From NCBI GenBank assembly GCA_032622095.1, contig CP136066.1, forward strand, positions 148,521,559-148,585,558: DNA of 64,000 nucleotides, given 5' to 3'. Position numbers and translations under genes: made by a program. Origin of the DNA: Siphonodentalium dalli. Taxonomy: Eukaryota > Mollusca > Scaphopoda > Gadilida > Siphonodentaliidae. The notes beneath the pieces are model-generated. The model saw only the letters and a program-made list of their open reading frames with translations, was not told the DNA's origin and searched no databases. Below are positions 35,146-47,796 of the stretch, one piece after another. How positions within the stretch are numbered: position 1 is the first letter of the stretch; every line of letters begins with the position of its first letter.

Positions 35146-36500
35146 ACGAAATATACCTGGGGTCAATACTATGAAACTTTTTCTTTGTAAGAATCTACAA
35201 TTGTTTGTAAGAAATAACAATTTATCATTCCGCCAATACTATGAACCTACGATTACAAACATAAATCACAAATAGTACGTGTTCTTTGTATTTACAAATA
35301 TCTCCAATCACAAAGAATGTTCGAGTACTATGAAACATAATTTTTCAGTTTTCGCACCCTTAACACGGATAATATATATATCTATGATACGCAGGGACGT
35401 GGCGACAAGGGGTCGATTCACCCCCTCGGGAAAATATTTTGTCAGCTGGAAATTTCAAGTACAACCCACAGGGACGTCGCGACAAGGGGGTTGGGTTATG
35501 TTTCTCGCTCCAAACATTTTATCAACACGTTCAACAGCTGGAAATTTGATACCTGAAACAACATGAATTGGAAATTTTACAACAACAATAGGTTGAACTT
35601 GTTCTGTTATTTAGTTTTTTCCAACAATTTATTAGGGGGTATGTTTTGTTTTAGACCAACATTTGCATATTTACCTCCTTTGGTCAAAAGTTTGGATTGA
35701 AATGGCCTATATTTAGAAATTGTCAAACCTTATGGGGTGTCAGCTTGGATGTGATGTAGCAGTATGTGTTCCTTGTAACTACTGAAATTACCCAATTTAT
35801 TGAAAGTTACAACGTTAAGAACTTGTCTAGAATGTCTATATAGGGTGTCAAACATAAATTGTCGATTTTCACATCCTTAAACCAGAGCATATAACCATCT
35901 GATTCGCAGGGATGTAGCCCCCTTGTGAAAATGTGTTATCAATGGAAATCTCATAAACAGGGACATGGCGATAGTGGTCTTGGGAACACGATGCCTGGCA
36001 CATTACAGCTGTTCAGAATAGGATGGGGCGAGTAGCCGCCAAATCGTATGAGTCACAACATCTCTGACAAAAGTTAGTGATTAATACAAATAGTGAGTGA
36101 TACTTGCGGATTATAGCCAACATTAGCATGTAACATGTACTTACCATAATCAATGATATATCCAAGAATGGATAAAAATGACGCGTGTTCCCAATGTGAG
36201 TATGATTTTTCGCTCAAGAATGCATTGCGGATTATCCTTTGAGTTTCAATCGTCGACGCGAATGCATTTGGTCACGGTAAAGGACACGAATACGAAGATG
36301 CAAGCACATTTTTCATAAATGACTAGAACATAAATGCAGTGACGTGGCAATATGCTCTTTTTTTTTTTTCGAAACGTCGATATCCAACTGTATCCCCACC
36401 CCTCAATTATAAACAATTATAAAATTGTTTACCCCGGTTGGCTTCTGATTTTCAAGCTGTAACAGTAAGTTGTGCACCCCCGCCCCTTGGATTGGACATA

Positions 36501-36762
36501 TTGACTAAATATGACTAACTTAGTGTTAGTCACAAACGTTTTGAGTAACTTTGGTCAATTATTGGAATTATTTGCACATAATTCAGCAACTTTAATTTAC
36601 GCCTTCCAATTGACTGAGAAAAGTCCCCATTCCTTAGTCGTTATGACTAACATCACCCTAGTTATTTTGATTAATGTTAAGCCTCAGTCATGTTGGCTGA
36701 ACTAAGTCAGTCATCCTGAGGAAAAACGTTTGACTAACATATGTTAGTCATATTGACTAAGT
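36501..36762. mobile_element. MITE with TTGACTAAATATGACTAAC ends
   Basis: The first ~43 bases (GACTAA, ATGACTAAC, GTTAGTCA, AAACGTTTT) reappear inverted at 36722-36762. Several internal ACTAAC/GTTAGT units are also paired. No coding capacity. Confidence 0.55.
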
Positions 36763-36949
36763 TTTGTTATCAGCGTAGAAAAATTAAAATACTTTCCTCT
36801 TGATATACGATTCCATCGTTATGTGGAATTTATAGGCATTGTTTTGTTCAAAGGGTGCATATGGAAATTATAGGATGGACAACCCGTCGCCAAACTGAGC
36901 CCATATAGCCACGTCCCTATCTAGATATATTATAAGATATCGGAGCAGT

Positions 36950-37280
36950 TTGATATTATAAAATGACACTCCTTTTGGTTTGGTATGGTTTATTAGGGTT
37001 TATCAACGTTCTAGCCGCTATGCCACACACGACGTTGTCAATTTTACGGGTGGAGGAAAGACCACCCAGAGGCTCGATTTCACCGAGAAATCGTCCCACT
37101 GCGTGTAGAAACCACCGACCCCCGGAAAGCAACTGACAAACTTGCCCAGATACACGATTCCGGTCACCCTCCATATGACGGGGTTAGAACCAGCTTCGTC
37201 AGCGCTGGACGCCATGTAACAGTGTAGTGCACCTGTCATTCTACCGACTGGCACTCTACCGCACCACTCCTATAACCGAG
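36950..37280 (-). mobile_element. tRNA-derived SINE
   Basis: On the minus strand a GGTGCGGTAGAGTGCC A-box-like region is followed by the B-box-like GGTTCTAACCC, then a body with TTTCCGGGGGTCGGTGGTTT, CTCCACCCGTAAAATTGACA and the tail AACGTTGATAAACCCTAATA. The central part resembles conserved SINE cores of marine invertebrates. The short frames at 36956-37254 are inside it and are not genes. Confidence 0.6.
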
Positions 37281-37289
37281 ACCATTAGC

Positions 37290-38140
37290 ACGTCCCTGCT
37301 TCGATACACCCCTCCCGATAAAATGGAGCCACGTTACTGCCTCGATGTGTTATGATAAGAGTAGCGGATCAGTTTGAAATAATAGGATGGTCACAATATA
37401 TATAATGCTTTACCATCAAAATATAATATTTTATTTTCACAAACTGAATGATTGTAAATTTGTAATTTGTAAAAACAATGATACCAAAATGTTTGTAGTA
37501 CTCGGTATTACACTGACTTGTACTTACATACACACACTACAAACGGACCGTTTAATTGTTAACTTGCGCAGACAAGTGGTCATCAACTTAGCAATCCGTG
37601 AACCGATTGGATAGCTCTGATAAGCGTTCACCTCTCAACTTATGATTGGTTATTTCTTTTGTAACTTTGGCCCGCCGTGATTCAATATATTGTTAATCAC
37701 TCACAGGCAAAAGTTTGTCCGTAAGCAATCTACAATAATCAACAGTAGATCTTTGTGAAATTTGCGAGATTTTGTTAGCTCATCGTTTCATAGTACCGGC
37801 GTTCTCACTAATCACAATATGATAGCACGCATTGTAACTTCCCCATATAAATTGTTGTCAGTTATTTTAGCTCTATATACATGTCCGTCTAATTTGAACT
37901 GGTATTCAGATAACACTGATAACATGTGCATGGGAGCAGAGTGGGGAGTTAGTTTTTTCTAAGTTTTACAGCTGCCTTTTAGGGGTTTCACCTCTCGCCC
38001 AGTCTAAGGTATTACAATAATACGGCTAAATTTTCCCTGTACTATGAAACCACTGTGATAGTTAACACAAATTTGTAATTACAAATTAATAAATACAATT
38101 TGTATTTACAGGTATAAAATTGTTCATAGTATTGACCCCT
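37290..38140. other. Right portion of the possible foldback, no gene
   Basis: Frames at 37387-37614 and 37762-37962 are featureless. TTTCATAGTACC at about 37787 and TACTATGAAACC at about 38040 are short inverted pieces of the terminal motif. Confidence 0.4.
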
Positions 38141-38154
38141 GGTCTATTATAACT

Positions 38155-38400
38155 GCTTGATTTTGAAAAGATTTTGACTCGGTATCATGGTGTTTCATGT
38201 CCGATGCCATGAAGATATTTAATGTGGGTGACATTTTCATCAACGGCTATATGCAAACTCTATATCGAGAAATCAGTTCTAACCTTAATATTAATAGAAA
38301 TTTGTCACCATCCTTCACTATATAAGGCGGCTGTTGGCAAGGTGATGTATTCTATTTTGAATTTGGCCGATGAAATGCTGATAAAATAAAATGTTCCCAA
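38155..38400 (+). pseudogene. LINE reverse-transcriptase palm fragment, L1/Tx1-like
   Basis: No long open frame, but the + strand reads DFEK at about 38161, then in another frame SDAMKIFNVGDIFINGYMQT, LYREISSNLNINRNLSPSF, a stop, and GGCWQGD. This is the order of the RT palm: DFEKAFD..., a helix, and the RGCRQGDPLSP loop. The invariant R-Q-G-D-P reads W-Q-G-D-V. A frameshift follows DFEK. The same domain is found better preserved at 61085-62134 minus. Confidence 0.6.
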
Positions 38401-38822
38401 ATGTTTTTGAAATTTTGACTAAAAATCGTAAAATTAGCACAAAATTGTTGTCACTACATGAACAAATTGTGCATGGAATCACGAACCTAGTTCGAGTCTA
38501 TCATCAATTCACAAGATTTGACTGTTCTCATTCCATATACTGGAATTGTGAAAATAATTTAAAAAAATAGGGGATGGTCAGATTTTCACGGGCAACTCAT
38601 AAGATGTAAACCAAAATAATTTTTACAGTTTTGTGTATCCCCGAGGCCACAACCATATTTAATACATAGACCCTTTCTTCTTATGTGCGAAAACAGAACA
38701 AACGGAATAAACTCCTATGTGGAAACAAACACATTTGTAACACCAAATTTTGTGATTAATTATCAAATATTTCTATTTCTGTACAAGAAACTGCCCTCAT
38801 ATGTATTTTTCTACAAACCATA

Positions 38823-38867
<45 letters not shown>

Positions 38868-39540
38868 GTGCAAAATGTTCTAAGCTAGATAATGCCAATT
38901 GACGTCACGTTGGGTGATTTAGTAACACAGGAGAATTTCAAAAAATTAGAATGGCGGCCATCTTGGATTTCAAAATGGTGGGGAAAATGACCACGAACCA
39001 GATCACCTGACTTAAAGAAAATCAATCAATAACTATTCCGCTATCAACTTCTGAAGTCAATATGAGGATACATTTTATGCACAAAACCCCGGACCAGGAG
39101 ACAACAAAAATTACCCATTCATCAAATACAAGCTGTGGTGTGAATACACAGTATATGTGCTTCTGAATAATGAGATGTTTTGTAGCTAATAATTTGCCTA
39201 TTCTCGTGATCAGCATGTGTGGCTGGTTCTGCTGCGTAAAGTTAGCCCACATGATCATTACCGAAGAGACTGTAACTGTAACGGTATCAACACACTGACT
39301 AGAACATTATATCGACTCGTATTGTTCAGGTCGCGAGGACGGGTAAAGTCTTGTTCGATAACTTAAATTGTTTCCTGGTACTCTAAATGACTTTACGATA
39401 TTTTGTGAAACAATCGATTCGTGTATACCTGGTCCAAGAGAGTTGTTCGACCACTTTAGAAAACAAAACTGACGTTAACTGACACTTCAATAAATAATAT
39501 AGGTTGGCTTGCCGTTAGAATTCAAAGCGGATGGTGTTGA
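38401..39540. other. Intergenic with (TA)n microsatellite
   Basis: (TA)n at 38825-38862. GGCGGCCATCTTGGATTTC at 38953-38971 is another copy of the recurrent motif. No gene. Confidence 0.5.
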
Positions 39541-39543
39541 ATT

Positions 39544-39664
39544 CAGTGTTCACGCTGGACCGAAAAAAACTTTAGCCAAAAGTTTAGCCAAATGAAAATT
39601 TTATTAGCCAAATTCGAAAAAGATTAGCCATTGGCTAATTTGGCTACAGACAGCGTGAACACTG
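39544..39664. mobile_element. Short MITE, CAGTGTTCACGCTG termini
   Basis: CAGTGTTCACGCTG at the left and CAGCGTGAACACTG at the right are exact complements, with TTAGCCAAA / TTTGGCTAA inside. 121 bases. The termini resemble hAT-type non-autonomous elements, but no 8-base duplication is visible. Confidence 0.65.
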
Positions 39665-39669
39665 ATCGT

Positions 39670-40600
39670 AAGTGGAAAGATTTCCGTTATAGGAAGTAAT
39701 CGCTAGTTGGACTGTCATAATAGCATGCATATTATTTTGTCCGTATCGGTATTGACGACAAATAGCCACAAAATATCTGTCGTGATTCACATTTGGCTGA
39801 TTAAGCTATTGTCTTACACTTTATGCTCATAAACCTCGACCGACATAAATACAATGTCATCATAAACATGCATTGTGCGGGAGTCCCGTGAGTGACCAGA
39901 CAGACAATGGGGGATTAGGGGATTAAATGTAAAATAATAACCTTTTGCTGTTTCGTGCAGAATGACGTAATTTTTCTCCAGATTAAAACAGCCTGTTACG
40001 AACAAATTGCTTATATACCAGCGTCAATGCACACTTTACAAAATATTGCTTTCTTCACATTGTCATGATTCAACCACGGTCGGTTTAATGTCCATGCGTA
40101 TTTGAATGTCCGTCTTGTGAAAACTAAAGATGATTGCATATCACTATGTGATCGCTTGGTTGATAGAGTTGTCGATCGGGTTTCCCTTTGTACTGTCCGC
40201 GATCGGGTTTCCCTTGAATTGCCATCAAAATTCAAGCATTGTTTACACTGGACCACAATTATGTGGGCGCCCTTTTGTCAGATGTCAAATCATATCTCTC
40301 GTGATGGAAAGTTTAAACGTAGGTATTAATACTCGATATAGGTTTCCGCGAAAGTGCTAAGAGCTCATCTCTAATCTACCCTTCTCCACTGGCATTGTCC
40401 CGTCTCTATTGTATATCCGAGAAGAATTAAGCTTATGAAGTAGGGCCATAAACAACACACGTATTTCATAATTATTAACTTTAATGTGTAATTCTTCACT
40501 TTCGTGAAATAATCAGAAAAGTATACAGAAGTGTCAGCAACCACGCGTATAGCAGGTGTGTGGCTCCAAAAAATCAACATATCCTCATGCAACTAAGTTC
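39670..40600. other. Intergenic
   Basis: Open frames at 39814-40592 lie on both strands without family features. The phrase GATCGGGTTTCCCTT occurs twice at about 40175 and 40201. Confidence 0.45.
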
Positions 40601-40617
40601 ATACTGAACGTATTTTA

Positions 40618-40995
40618 AAAAGCCAAACACGCTCATATTGGCGTTATTTGAATCTAAACTACGCTCTATGTGAACGTAAATGGGCATGAAAACAGTAGAT
40701 TCTGAAATAAGTCCATACTGAACGTAAATCTGTTATTCCGTTGAATGGCGAGGGCCGCGGTGAAACCACATTATATAAAGAGCGTGAATCTGGTGAGTCG
40801 TGTCGATGAACAAATTAAGATTAAATAGTGCCAATATGGGAGTGTTTCATATGAGGTGCATCAGATAGTCAGATACGCCCGATACGGAGGTAATTGTAAT
40901 ATGAATACGCTCATATATGACTGTTTTCGTGCCCGATTACGTCCATATAGAGCGTAATTCAGATTCAAACAATGCTGATATGGGTGTATTTGGGT
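40618..40995. repeat. Decayed inverted-repeat element
   Basis: AAAAGCCAAACACGCTCATATTGGC near 40618 and the following TTTGAATCT, TACGCTCTATGTGAACGTAA are mirrored at 40925-40995 (TGTTTTCGTGCCCG, GTCCATATAGAGCGTAA, AGATTCAAA, GGTGTATTTGGG). The centre (CGCGGTGAAACCAC, ATATAAAGAGCGTGAA) recurs at about 50095-50125, showing a dispersed family. Confidence 0.55.
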
Positions 40996-40999
40996 TTTT

Positions 41000-43650
41000 G
41001 AACGTCCAATGTGCATGAATGTATTTTTGATATAACAGGCTGAATAAATAGTCAAGAAACTTATTTTTATTGAAGCATGCATAGTAATGTCCCTCTAATA
41101 CGTTATTTATCGAGATTGTATCAATTTAATGGTAGAAAGTTTATATATCAAGCAATATGTTCTCATGAAGTGGTACGTCTGTGATCAATGAAGCTAAATT
41201 ATTATGGCTCATATGTCGCCCTCCAAATTATGTCTAGTCAATTTGAAAAGCCACTAACTATAGGATCGACAAATCACTTATTTTATAAAATAAAAGGCCG
41301 CTAAATTGTTTTATTATATGCTCAAGGAAACCTTGCCCAAGTCACATCAATTTCGCTTTTTAGTTTGACCATATCAGGAATAAACTTACTTCTTTATAAA
41401 CTAGTGGTGGGCTGTCCCAAATGGTACTAAGAATACCCCCATGGCAATCAGTCTTCTGAAGATAATTGAATATGAAAGTGTATCAAGTATAACAACTATG
41501 ATATAAAGTGTTATTTTGTAAAGTTATTGGTAGATAACAATTCTAGTTCCAGAGATAGATATAGATATAGTTTTTTGTGTCTCCTGAATAATTCGATTTT
41601 CCTGAGGTACGACCTTTTAGAAGCCCACCGAGGATAGGGACATATAATTAATCATAAGATGTCAATCCATGGAATACTGTAAAACAATTTAATACTATTT
41701 GACTGCCACACACTTTGACATTAATGTTATTTCTCCATAGCCTAAATTTCTTGATTACTTTCACGCTACAGAAATGACAGCAGCGTCAAATGACCACGCA
41801 TATACCGCGTGTCTAAAACTATACCTGGATACTATTCGATGCATCTTATGATTTAAAACAAGAAAACCATAATCAGAAATGGTAACGCCCTCAAGATTAT
41901 ATTATTACGCATAAATATAAATTATAAAAAAAATGTAAAATATATTGGTTACATGAATGCACTGCCTCAGAATTCCGTTAAAATAACTAATCGTTCAAAT
42001 TATTACAAAAAACTATGGCTTATTACTGCAGGTTTCTAATTCACCACACCAGAAGTCTCTAAATGCGGATCAAAAATCGGAGTCATTGTGTTCCTGCTAT
42101 AAAATCTTCAACAGTGAACAAACCACTATTATGATGATCGTGTCGTTATTTGTTTAAAATACGTATCAATTGACATATACGCACCCGTTCCCTCATTAAA
42201 ATCAACATATTTCGACAATTTTATGGAACTCCGCGAATTCGGGGATCTCCGCAAATAGACCTCCGCAAATAGGGACCTATACTGCGAATTGTCGAAACCG
42301 GAAAAACCGATTATCTATTTACAAAACGTCCACAGACACACATCGATCTAAAATTTGCCCACCAGCATACACCCGATGGGCGTCAATAAGATTTAGATGC
42401 TGTATGATGACTCATTCGGGTAGGACTGCCTTGATAATATCCGTGTTGGCTGCTAATCATCATTAATCAGACAAATCAACAAGACTGAACATTTACAAAG
42501 AAACGAAACATGGAAAATAAACTGACAAGGGTTATATATCGTGCATCGCTGTTGAATATGACGAACATGTCAAATAAATAAATGTGCGATTTCTTCACAT
42601 TATGCATGTGTATGGGTGCGGGCAGTGGTAAGTCTTGCGTAGGGGACTGAACACTGCATGGAACGTGTATGTATGCATGTGAACACACTGGTTGCATCTA
42701 TCCGGTGGTTGGTCGCGATATAGTCGTGAGTGGGTATCTATCTTATATATTGCGTCAATCATATGGAAGCAGTGTGTCGCAAACACTAGCGAATGTACCT
42801 TGTTCGTTCAGTCGCTATCAAATAAAAACTATCCGGTTTATAAAATCAACCAAGTTGTTGAGGTTTGAATCTCAAAATTGGGAATAGTATAATCCTATAT
42901 ATCACACTAGCTGAAATGGGAGCCTTTATCAAGTTCAGCATCGGAGGGGCATGCGGCCCCTTTTGTGTGTTAGGGCCAGCGGTCCCTGTGTGCGCTTCGC
43001 GCACATGACTAAAGCCCCTGGTTGATAATGAGCACGAGAATATAACCAGTGGAATTATAAATTTATAAGTTCTTTGTAATAGAATTGTCCTCCTTGGGCA
43101 TTGTGGATAATGGAAATAGTAAGATTTCTACATACTTTATATGTTCTATATAGCACATCAATACGGTACACAGGACGAACATTTCAAGTAGACAGACGTG
43201 TAGACACGAATTCAATATGTCCAATATAGTATGCCGCGTATTGATCATGATGATGACCCTAAAATAAATAAAATATAAAACATAACTATGCTGAACGCAA
43301 TTACAATGAATCTTTCTTAGGCTCCGACATGGAGTCCTAAATGATTCAGATACAAATCAAATGGTAGTTAATGCAAACTAGCATTTCCATAATTCATAGT
43401 GCTCCATTCTGGAGACTTCAAAAATTCCATCTTACTTATAAATTAATTATATAAAAATACTCTGAATGAGCATTGTTACAAATCCAATCGTATTATCAAA
43501 TTAAATACACTAGAAATCTCATTGACTTCACAGCCAAATACTATACTAAAATATAATGAGACAAACATGAAATAAATCAAACTAAACATTTTACAACAAC
43601 AGATTACAATAAATCAATCTTACACACAATGACACACATGCAATATTAGT
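41000..43650. other. Intergenic
   Basis: No supported gene. A GC-rich patch at 42945-43025 contains the hairpin TGTGCGCTTCGCGCACA and may be a fragment of a short repeat. Confidence 0.5.
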
Positions 43651-43655
43651 TCAGC

Positions 43656-44016
43656 TTACCAATTCAAGACGATTTAGGTCTGGACATGTTCCAATAATAT
43701 ATGATGAAGTTTAGTTTGATTTTGATGAAGCTAAAAACCAGTGTTAATGGCTTTGCGGCCAGCGCTAAAAATTATAAAGGTAGAATGAAATTGGGTTTCT
43801 CAATGATGGCGGAGCTTTCTATTGGCGGGAATTCTATTAAGCTTCCGCGATAATCCCGGGTGATTGAGCGATAAGCCACTGGAGTGTGCAATGAAAAAAT
43901 AGCGTACGCAAATATATTATGGAGGGCCAGGGAATAGTGAAATAGTTAGTGGTTAGTGATTTTGCATTTAGTATAACATTAAATTAGTATAAATCATGTA
44001 TTCTATGCCTGTTACA
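43656..44016 (-). repeat. 3' LTR of the gypsy element
   Basis: On the minus strand it begins TGTAACAGGCATAG and ends GAATTGGTAA. It aligns over its length with 47797-48164 with about a dozen differences and a few small indels, so the insertion is not very recent. Bases 44017-44036 hold the polypurine tract, reading AAAGTGGAGGGGGGAGGA on the minus strand, directly against the LTR. Confidence 0.85.
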
Positions 44017-44019
44017 TCC

Positions 44020-44780
44020 TCCCCCCTCCACTTTGAAAAAGACACTTGAGTCTTTTTCCAAAACAATATATATATACTTAGATACTTATCATAGCACCAC
44101 CAACAGAGTGAACATGAAATATATTCATGTTTCCAATCCACAAGCTGAAATGTACTGACAACTTGAAAGTGAAATATAACCATTCATCTGCACTGACTTG
44201 CTGATTACTGGAATAAATAGCTGTCATAAAAACAAAACATACAATTTGAAAAGATTACATTATTACCCACAGAGCATAAGATCAAATAAAGAAATTTTTA
44301 CTGCATACTGGTACCTCATATGAGTCTTGGCTCTACACTGGATCGTCAGCTGAAATTCCTAGTATACCTCTGATAGTACGAGATAATAAGTAATACCATT
44401 TTGATTAAAACACTACTTATATTGAAAAACATCATGTGACCAGCTACAAGTATCCAAAATCATCATTACTATTTAACTCTGAAATATAATGTTCTGTTAA
44501 GTCACTTTGCTGTCAAAATGCTGAAAAATGCTCTATCAAATTAATGTAACATTTTATTTCACACAATCCGGCTCAACTTAAATTTTATATACACAATTTT
44601 TGTTTTCTCTCAGACCTTTTAAACAAGTCTGTAAGGCAAAAATATATTCAAACATTACATAAGCATTTAATTAAACAATTTTAGTGGATAGTCTGTTCCA
44701 CTGAAAAGATAATACATTCAACTCTGGCAGTTATCAGTATATTCAAATGTGAATTAAAATTTATAGCTGTAGGTAATCAG
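44020..44780 (-). other. 3' untranslated part of the gypsy element
   Basis: AT-rich sequence between the end of the pol-tail frame and the polypurine tract. No additional frame, and no env-like gene, is seen. Confidence 0.6.
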
Positions 44781-44786
44781 TCAATA

Positions 44787-45560
44787 TTATTTCAGAATTA
44801 TAGAAAACAATGTATGGAGCATATCAGGTGACATAGTTTGGAGCAAATTCTTATCTGTAAGTCGCCGCATCATTTCTGTCTTACTAACAAGGTCATGTGA
44901 ATTCTGTAAGGAATAAACAAAATCTCCTGACTGCTGCCAACTTGGAGGTTTCCTACAACGACTGGGCCTGCGAGGCTCTGTATTCGATACAATACTGGAT
45001 TCAGTACTATTTTCACCTGAAATTTCTCTACTTATTGGTTCAATACTGTTGATATCAGTTTCAACAGTCTCACCATTGTCTTTATTCTGATCAAGCTCAG
45101 TACTTACATTAGGACTTTCATGATCCTGTTGTTGGATTGTGTCCAATTGGGTACTTACCTGTTCTTCAATATCACTTACACTTTCTTCATTCTCTTTATC
45201 TCTTTGACTTACTTGGTGCGCACCTTGTCTATCCTCCTCTTGATTACCAAGAGGGTGGTCGTCACCACTTGAGGACATCTCTGTATTTATCTCTGCATCC
45301 TTACCTTCTTCAGTAGTAGGCATAACTGCTGAATTGCCCTTAGAAAGGGTTATTACACAATAATCATCTGTATTCTCCGGTTCACTCTCTTTCCTTACCT
45401 CTGGCTTTGACTTTCTCTTTGCTGGAATCGGTTTACTCACCTCTTTAGGTTCTCTAACCACATCGCTCCCTTCTACAACTTCCTCGTCTATAGGTATAGA
45501 TCCAATAGGTAATAAATGGTTTCTATGAAGACTCTTTCTCTTACCTGTGTCGGATTCCAA
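44787..45560 (-). pseudogene. Acidic C-terminal tail of gypsy pol
   Basis: 257 codons. The start (SDTGKRKSLHRNHLLPIG) is the end of the integrase C-terminal module, in which LHRNxLLPI is a common motif. It overlaps the integrase frame by about 70 bases in another phase, implying a frameshift in a once continuous pol. The remainder is rich in Glu, Asp, Ser and Gln and ends in RRPSRCRKPPSWQQSGDFV, a basic terminal motif seen in gypsy pol tails. It is best read as the pol tail and not as a separate host protein. Confidence 0.7.
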
Positions 45561-46600
45561 TATATATATACTGGGATATCCTTATTAGGCTGATCTATGA
45601 CTTTGTACACTTCTTTATCATACTTATCTGCTATCTTGTGTCTTCCTTCAAAGGCTAATGTCTTAACCAATACTGAATCACCTACCATTAATGTAGCGGC
45701 CCGCGCTTTCAAATCAAAATTCCTCTTTTGCTTTGCTCTAGCTTTGTCTGATGCATTTATAGCAACCTCATAGGCTTCAGATAGCCTTTCTTTCAAATTT
45801 ATAATGTAATCTGAAGCGTACTCTCTGTTATTCTCACCAATCACTGCAGTATTGTCATCAGCTGAATATTTATCTAAACCAAATAATATGTCGGCTGGAA
45901 GTCTTGGTTCTCTTCCAAACATCAATTTGAATGGTGCAAAACCTGTTGATTCGTGACGCGTACAATTATAAGCATGAACCAAAGATCCGATATAACTCTT
46001 CCAATCCTTCTTTTCATCTTGCTCTAATGTGCCCAACATGCTAATTAACGTACGATTAAATCTCTCAGTAATCCCGTTACATATGGGGTGGTATGGTGAC
46101 GTTCTCGACTTCTTTATATTACATAATAAACAAAGTTCTTTGATCAATTCTGACTCGAAGTTCGCACCTTGATCACTATGAATCCTGTTGGGAAATCCAC
46201 AATAAACAAAAAAGTTGCTAAAAAGGACATCTGCTGTAGTCTTAGCAGTCATATTTCTTGTTGGAAATGCTAAAGCAAATTTAGAAAAATGATCAGTAAT
46301 AACCAATATGTACTGAAATCCTCCTTTGCACATTTCAACTGTCAAATAATCAATACAAATTAATTCAAGTGGGTGGGTAGTAGAGATTGTAACCATCTTG
46401 GCACGGGTATCCGTCGGAGATTTTCTACGCAAACAACGTGGACATTGTTATATAAAATCCTCCACAGTTCTGTCAATACCTGGCCAAAAGAAACGCTGTT
46501 TAATTAAAGAAACTGTTCTCTCCCTGCCTGGATGCCCAACATCTGAATGTAATGAACAAATACTTTGTTTTTTAGGGAATCTGGAATTACTATCTGCAAT
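45488..46600 (-). pseudogene. Gypsy integrase (zinc region and catalytic core)
   Basis: The frame at 46432-45488 holds the DDE core: the first Asp in ICIDYLTVE, the second in HSDQGANFESE, and Glu in HPICNGITERFNRT, followed by the C-terminal DSVLVK region. Immediately upstream the reading continues through DRTVEDFI, a TAA stop, then C-P-R-C, the second half of the HHCC zinc region. All three catalytic acids are kept, but the stop, an upstream frameshift near 46550 and a shift at the 3' end make it non-functional as it stands. Confidence 0.8.
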
Positions 46601-47085
46601 TGTTTTCCATCTCCATTCTGGGTTTCCCTACAAAGAACACCTCTCATGAACTTTAATGATTGAAAATGCCTATAAAAAGCTGAATGTTCCTTATCAGGGG
46701 GGAAATTATGTCTCAATGGTCTTCGACCATTCCGTAATGCTTTCATCCATGGACCTAAAATTTTATATCCCTCTTGTAACCTCCTCAAATCTGAGGGTGT
46801 CATAATATCAATATCTGAGCTGAAATTATCAAAATCATAGCTGTCTACAGCATTTGTGGACATACATAATGTATCAATAAATGGATACTCAAACTGTAAT
46901 GATTTACAAATGGTAGAAATCATATCATTATTAATGCATTCGGTGTGTACATCATCTTGGCACACCCTAGATAAACCATCGGCATCTCCATTACTTTTAC
47001 CTGGCCTGTAATATATATCAAAATCATATGTGCCAAGTGCAGCGAGCCATATATGGCCTGTTGCATATAATTTTGCTGAGGACAA
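46504..47085 (-). pseudogene. Gypsy RNase H end and RNase H-integrase connection
   Basis: Contains WLAALGTYDFDIYYRPGKSN and GDADGLSR, the end of the RNase H region next to the connection, then the linker up to VIPDSLKNKVFVHY, where the integrase zinc region begins and the frame is lost. Confidence 0.75.
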
Positions 47086-47131
47086 AACAAATGTTAGTGG
47101 ATTGTTATCTGTATAGACAGTAAATTTATTA

Positions 47132-47795
47132 TTAAAGAGATAATCCAGTCATAATCAATTCATATGGTAAAGTATAATCAGGAAAGCCTAAAATGGGGGC
47201 TGAAATCAAATGTTCCTTTAATGTAGAAAAAGAAATATCTTGTTCTGGTCCCCAGCTCCATTTACCTGTATAACTGGATTTTCTTTTACTTTTCTGCTTC
47301 CCTTTCCGTGTTTGGGGTAAAAGATCATTTAAGGGTCTAGCAATCTCTGAAAAATTCATTATGTGGCGGCGAAAATATCATACAAAACCTAAAAAAGTTC
47401 TCAGTTGATCAGGATTGGAGGGTTTTGGCCAATTTACCACTTTTTCCACTTTCCCTGGGTCTGCTTCAATCCCATGCTCTGAAATAATATGTCCCAGATA
47501 TTTACATTTTCTATTGAACAATGAACACTTCTGGGCTGAAATTTTCAAATTACAATCTCTCAGTCGCTGAAAAATCAAACGTAATCGCTCCAAATGTTCT
47601 TGGTATGTTAACGAGTACACCAGAACATCGTCCAAATAAATTTGGCAAATTTTATGATTTAACCCATCAAGGCCTCATTCTCTGATAACTGGCTGGACTT
47701 GATTTTATTCCCTGTGGGGTCCGTTCAAATTCATATAAACCTAGACAACCGGCTGTGAAAGCTGTACATTCTTTACTGTCGTCACAAAGGGCCTG
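47132..47795 (-). pseudogene. Truncated gypsy reverse transcriptase
   Basis: 47635-47378 reads YLDD (just before the annotated Met), then EHLERLRLIFQRL, KYLGHIISEHGIEADPGKVE and LRTFLGF. 47359-47132 continues with IARPLNDLLPQ and FSTLKEHLISAPILGFPDY. Upstream of YLDD, through stops, come YEFERTPQGIKSSP and SKECTAF, and then the LTR begins. About the first third of the RT palm and everything before it is gone. The catalytic YLDD is present. Confidence 0.75.
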
Positions 47796-47796
47796 T

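Larger units (their letters stand above)
35149..38136. mobile_element. Possible 3 kb foldback element with GGGGTCAATACTATGAA ends
   Basis: GGTCAATACTATGAA at about 35153 is matched in reverse at 38112-38132 (TTCATAGTATTGACCCC). Inside, GCAGGGACGTGGC-type phrases point right on the left side (about 35394, 35470) and left on the right side (about 36905, 37281), as expected if the arms are inverted copies. The arms are unequal and decayed, and a SINE lies in the right part. No transposase is visible. Confidence 0.4.

Noticed and set aside
44787-45560. Separate host gene or envelope gene downstream of integrase
   Set aside because: Its start is the end of the integrase C-terminal module, it has no signal peptide or membrane segment, and it ends in a basic motif typical of gypsy pol tails.
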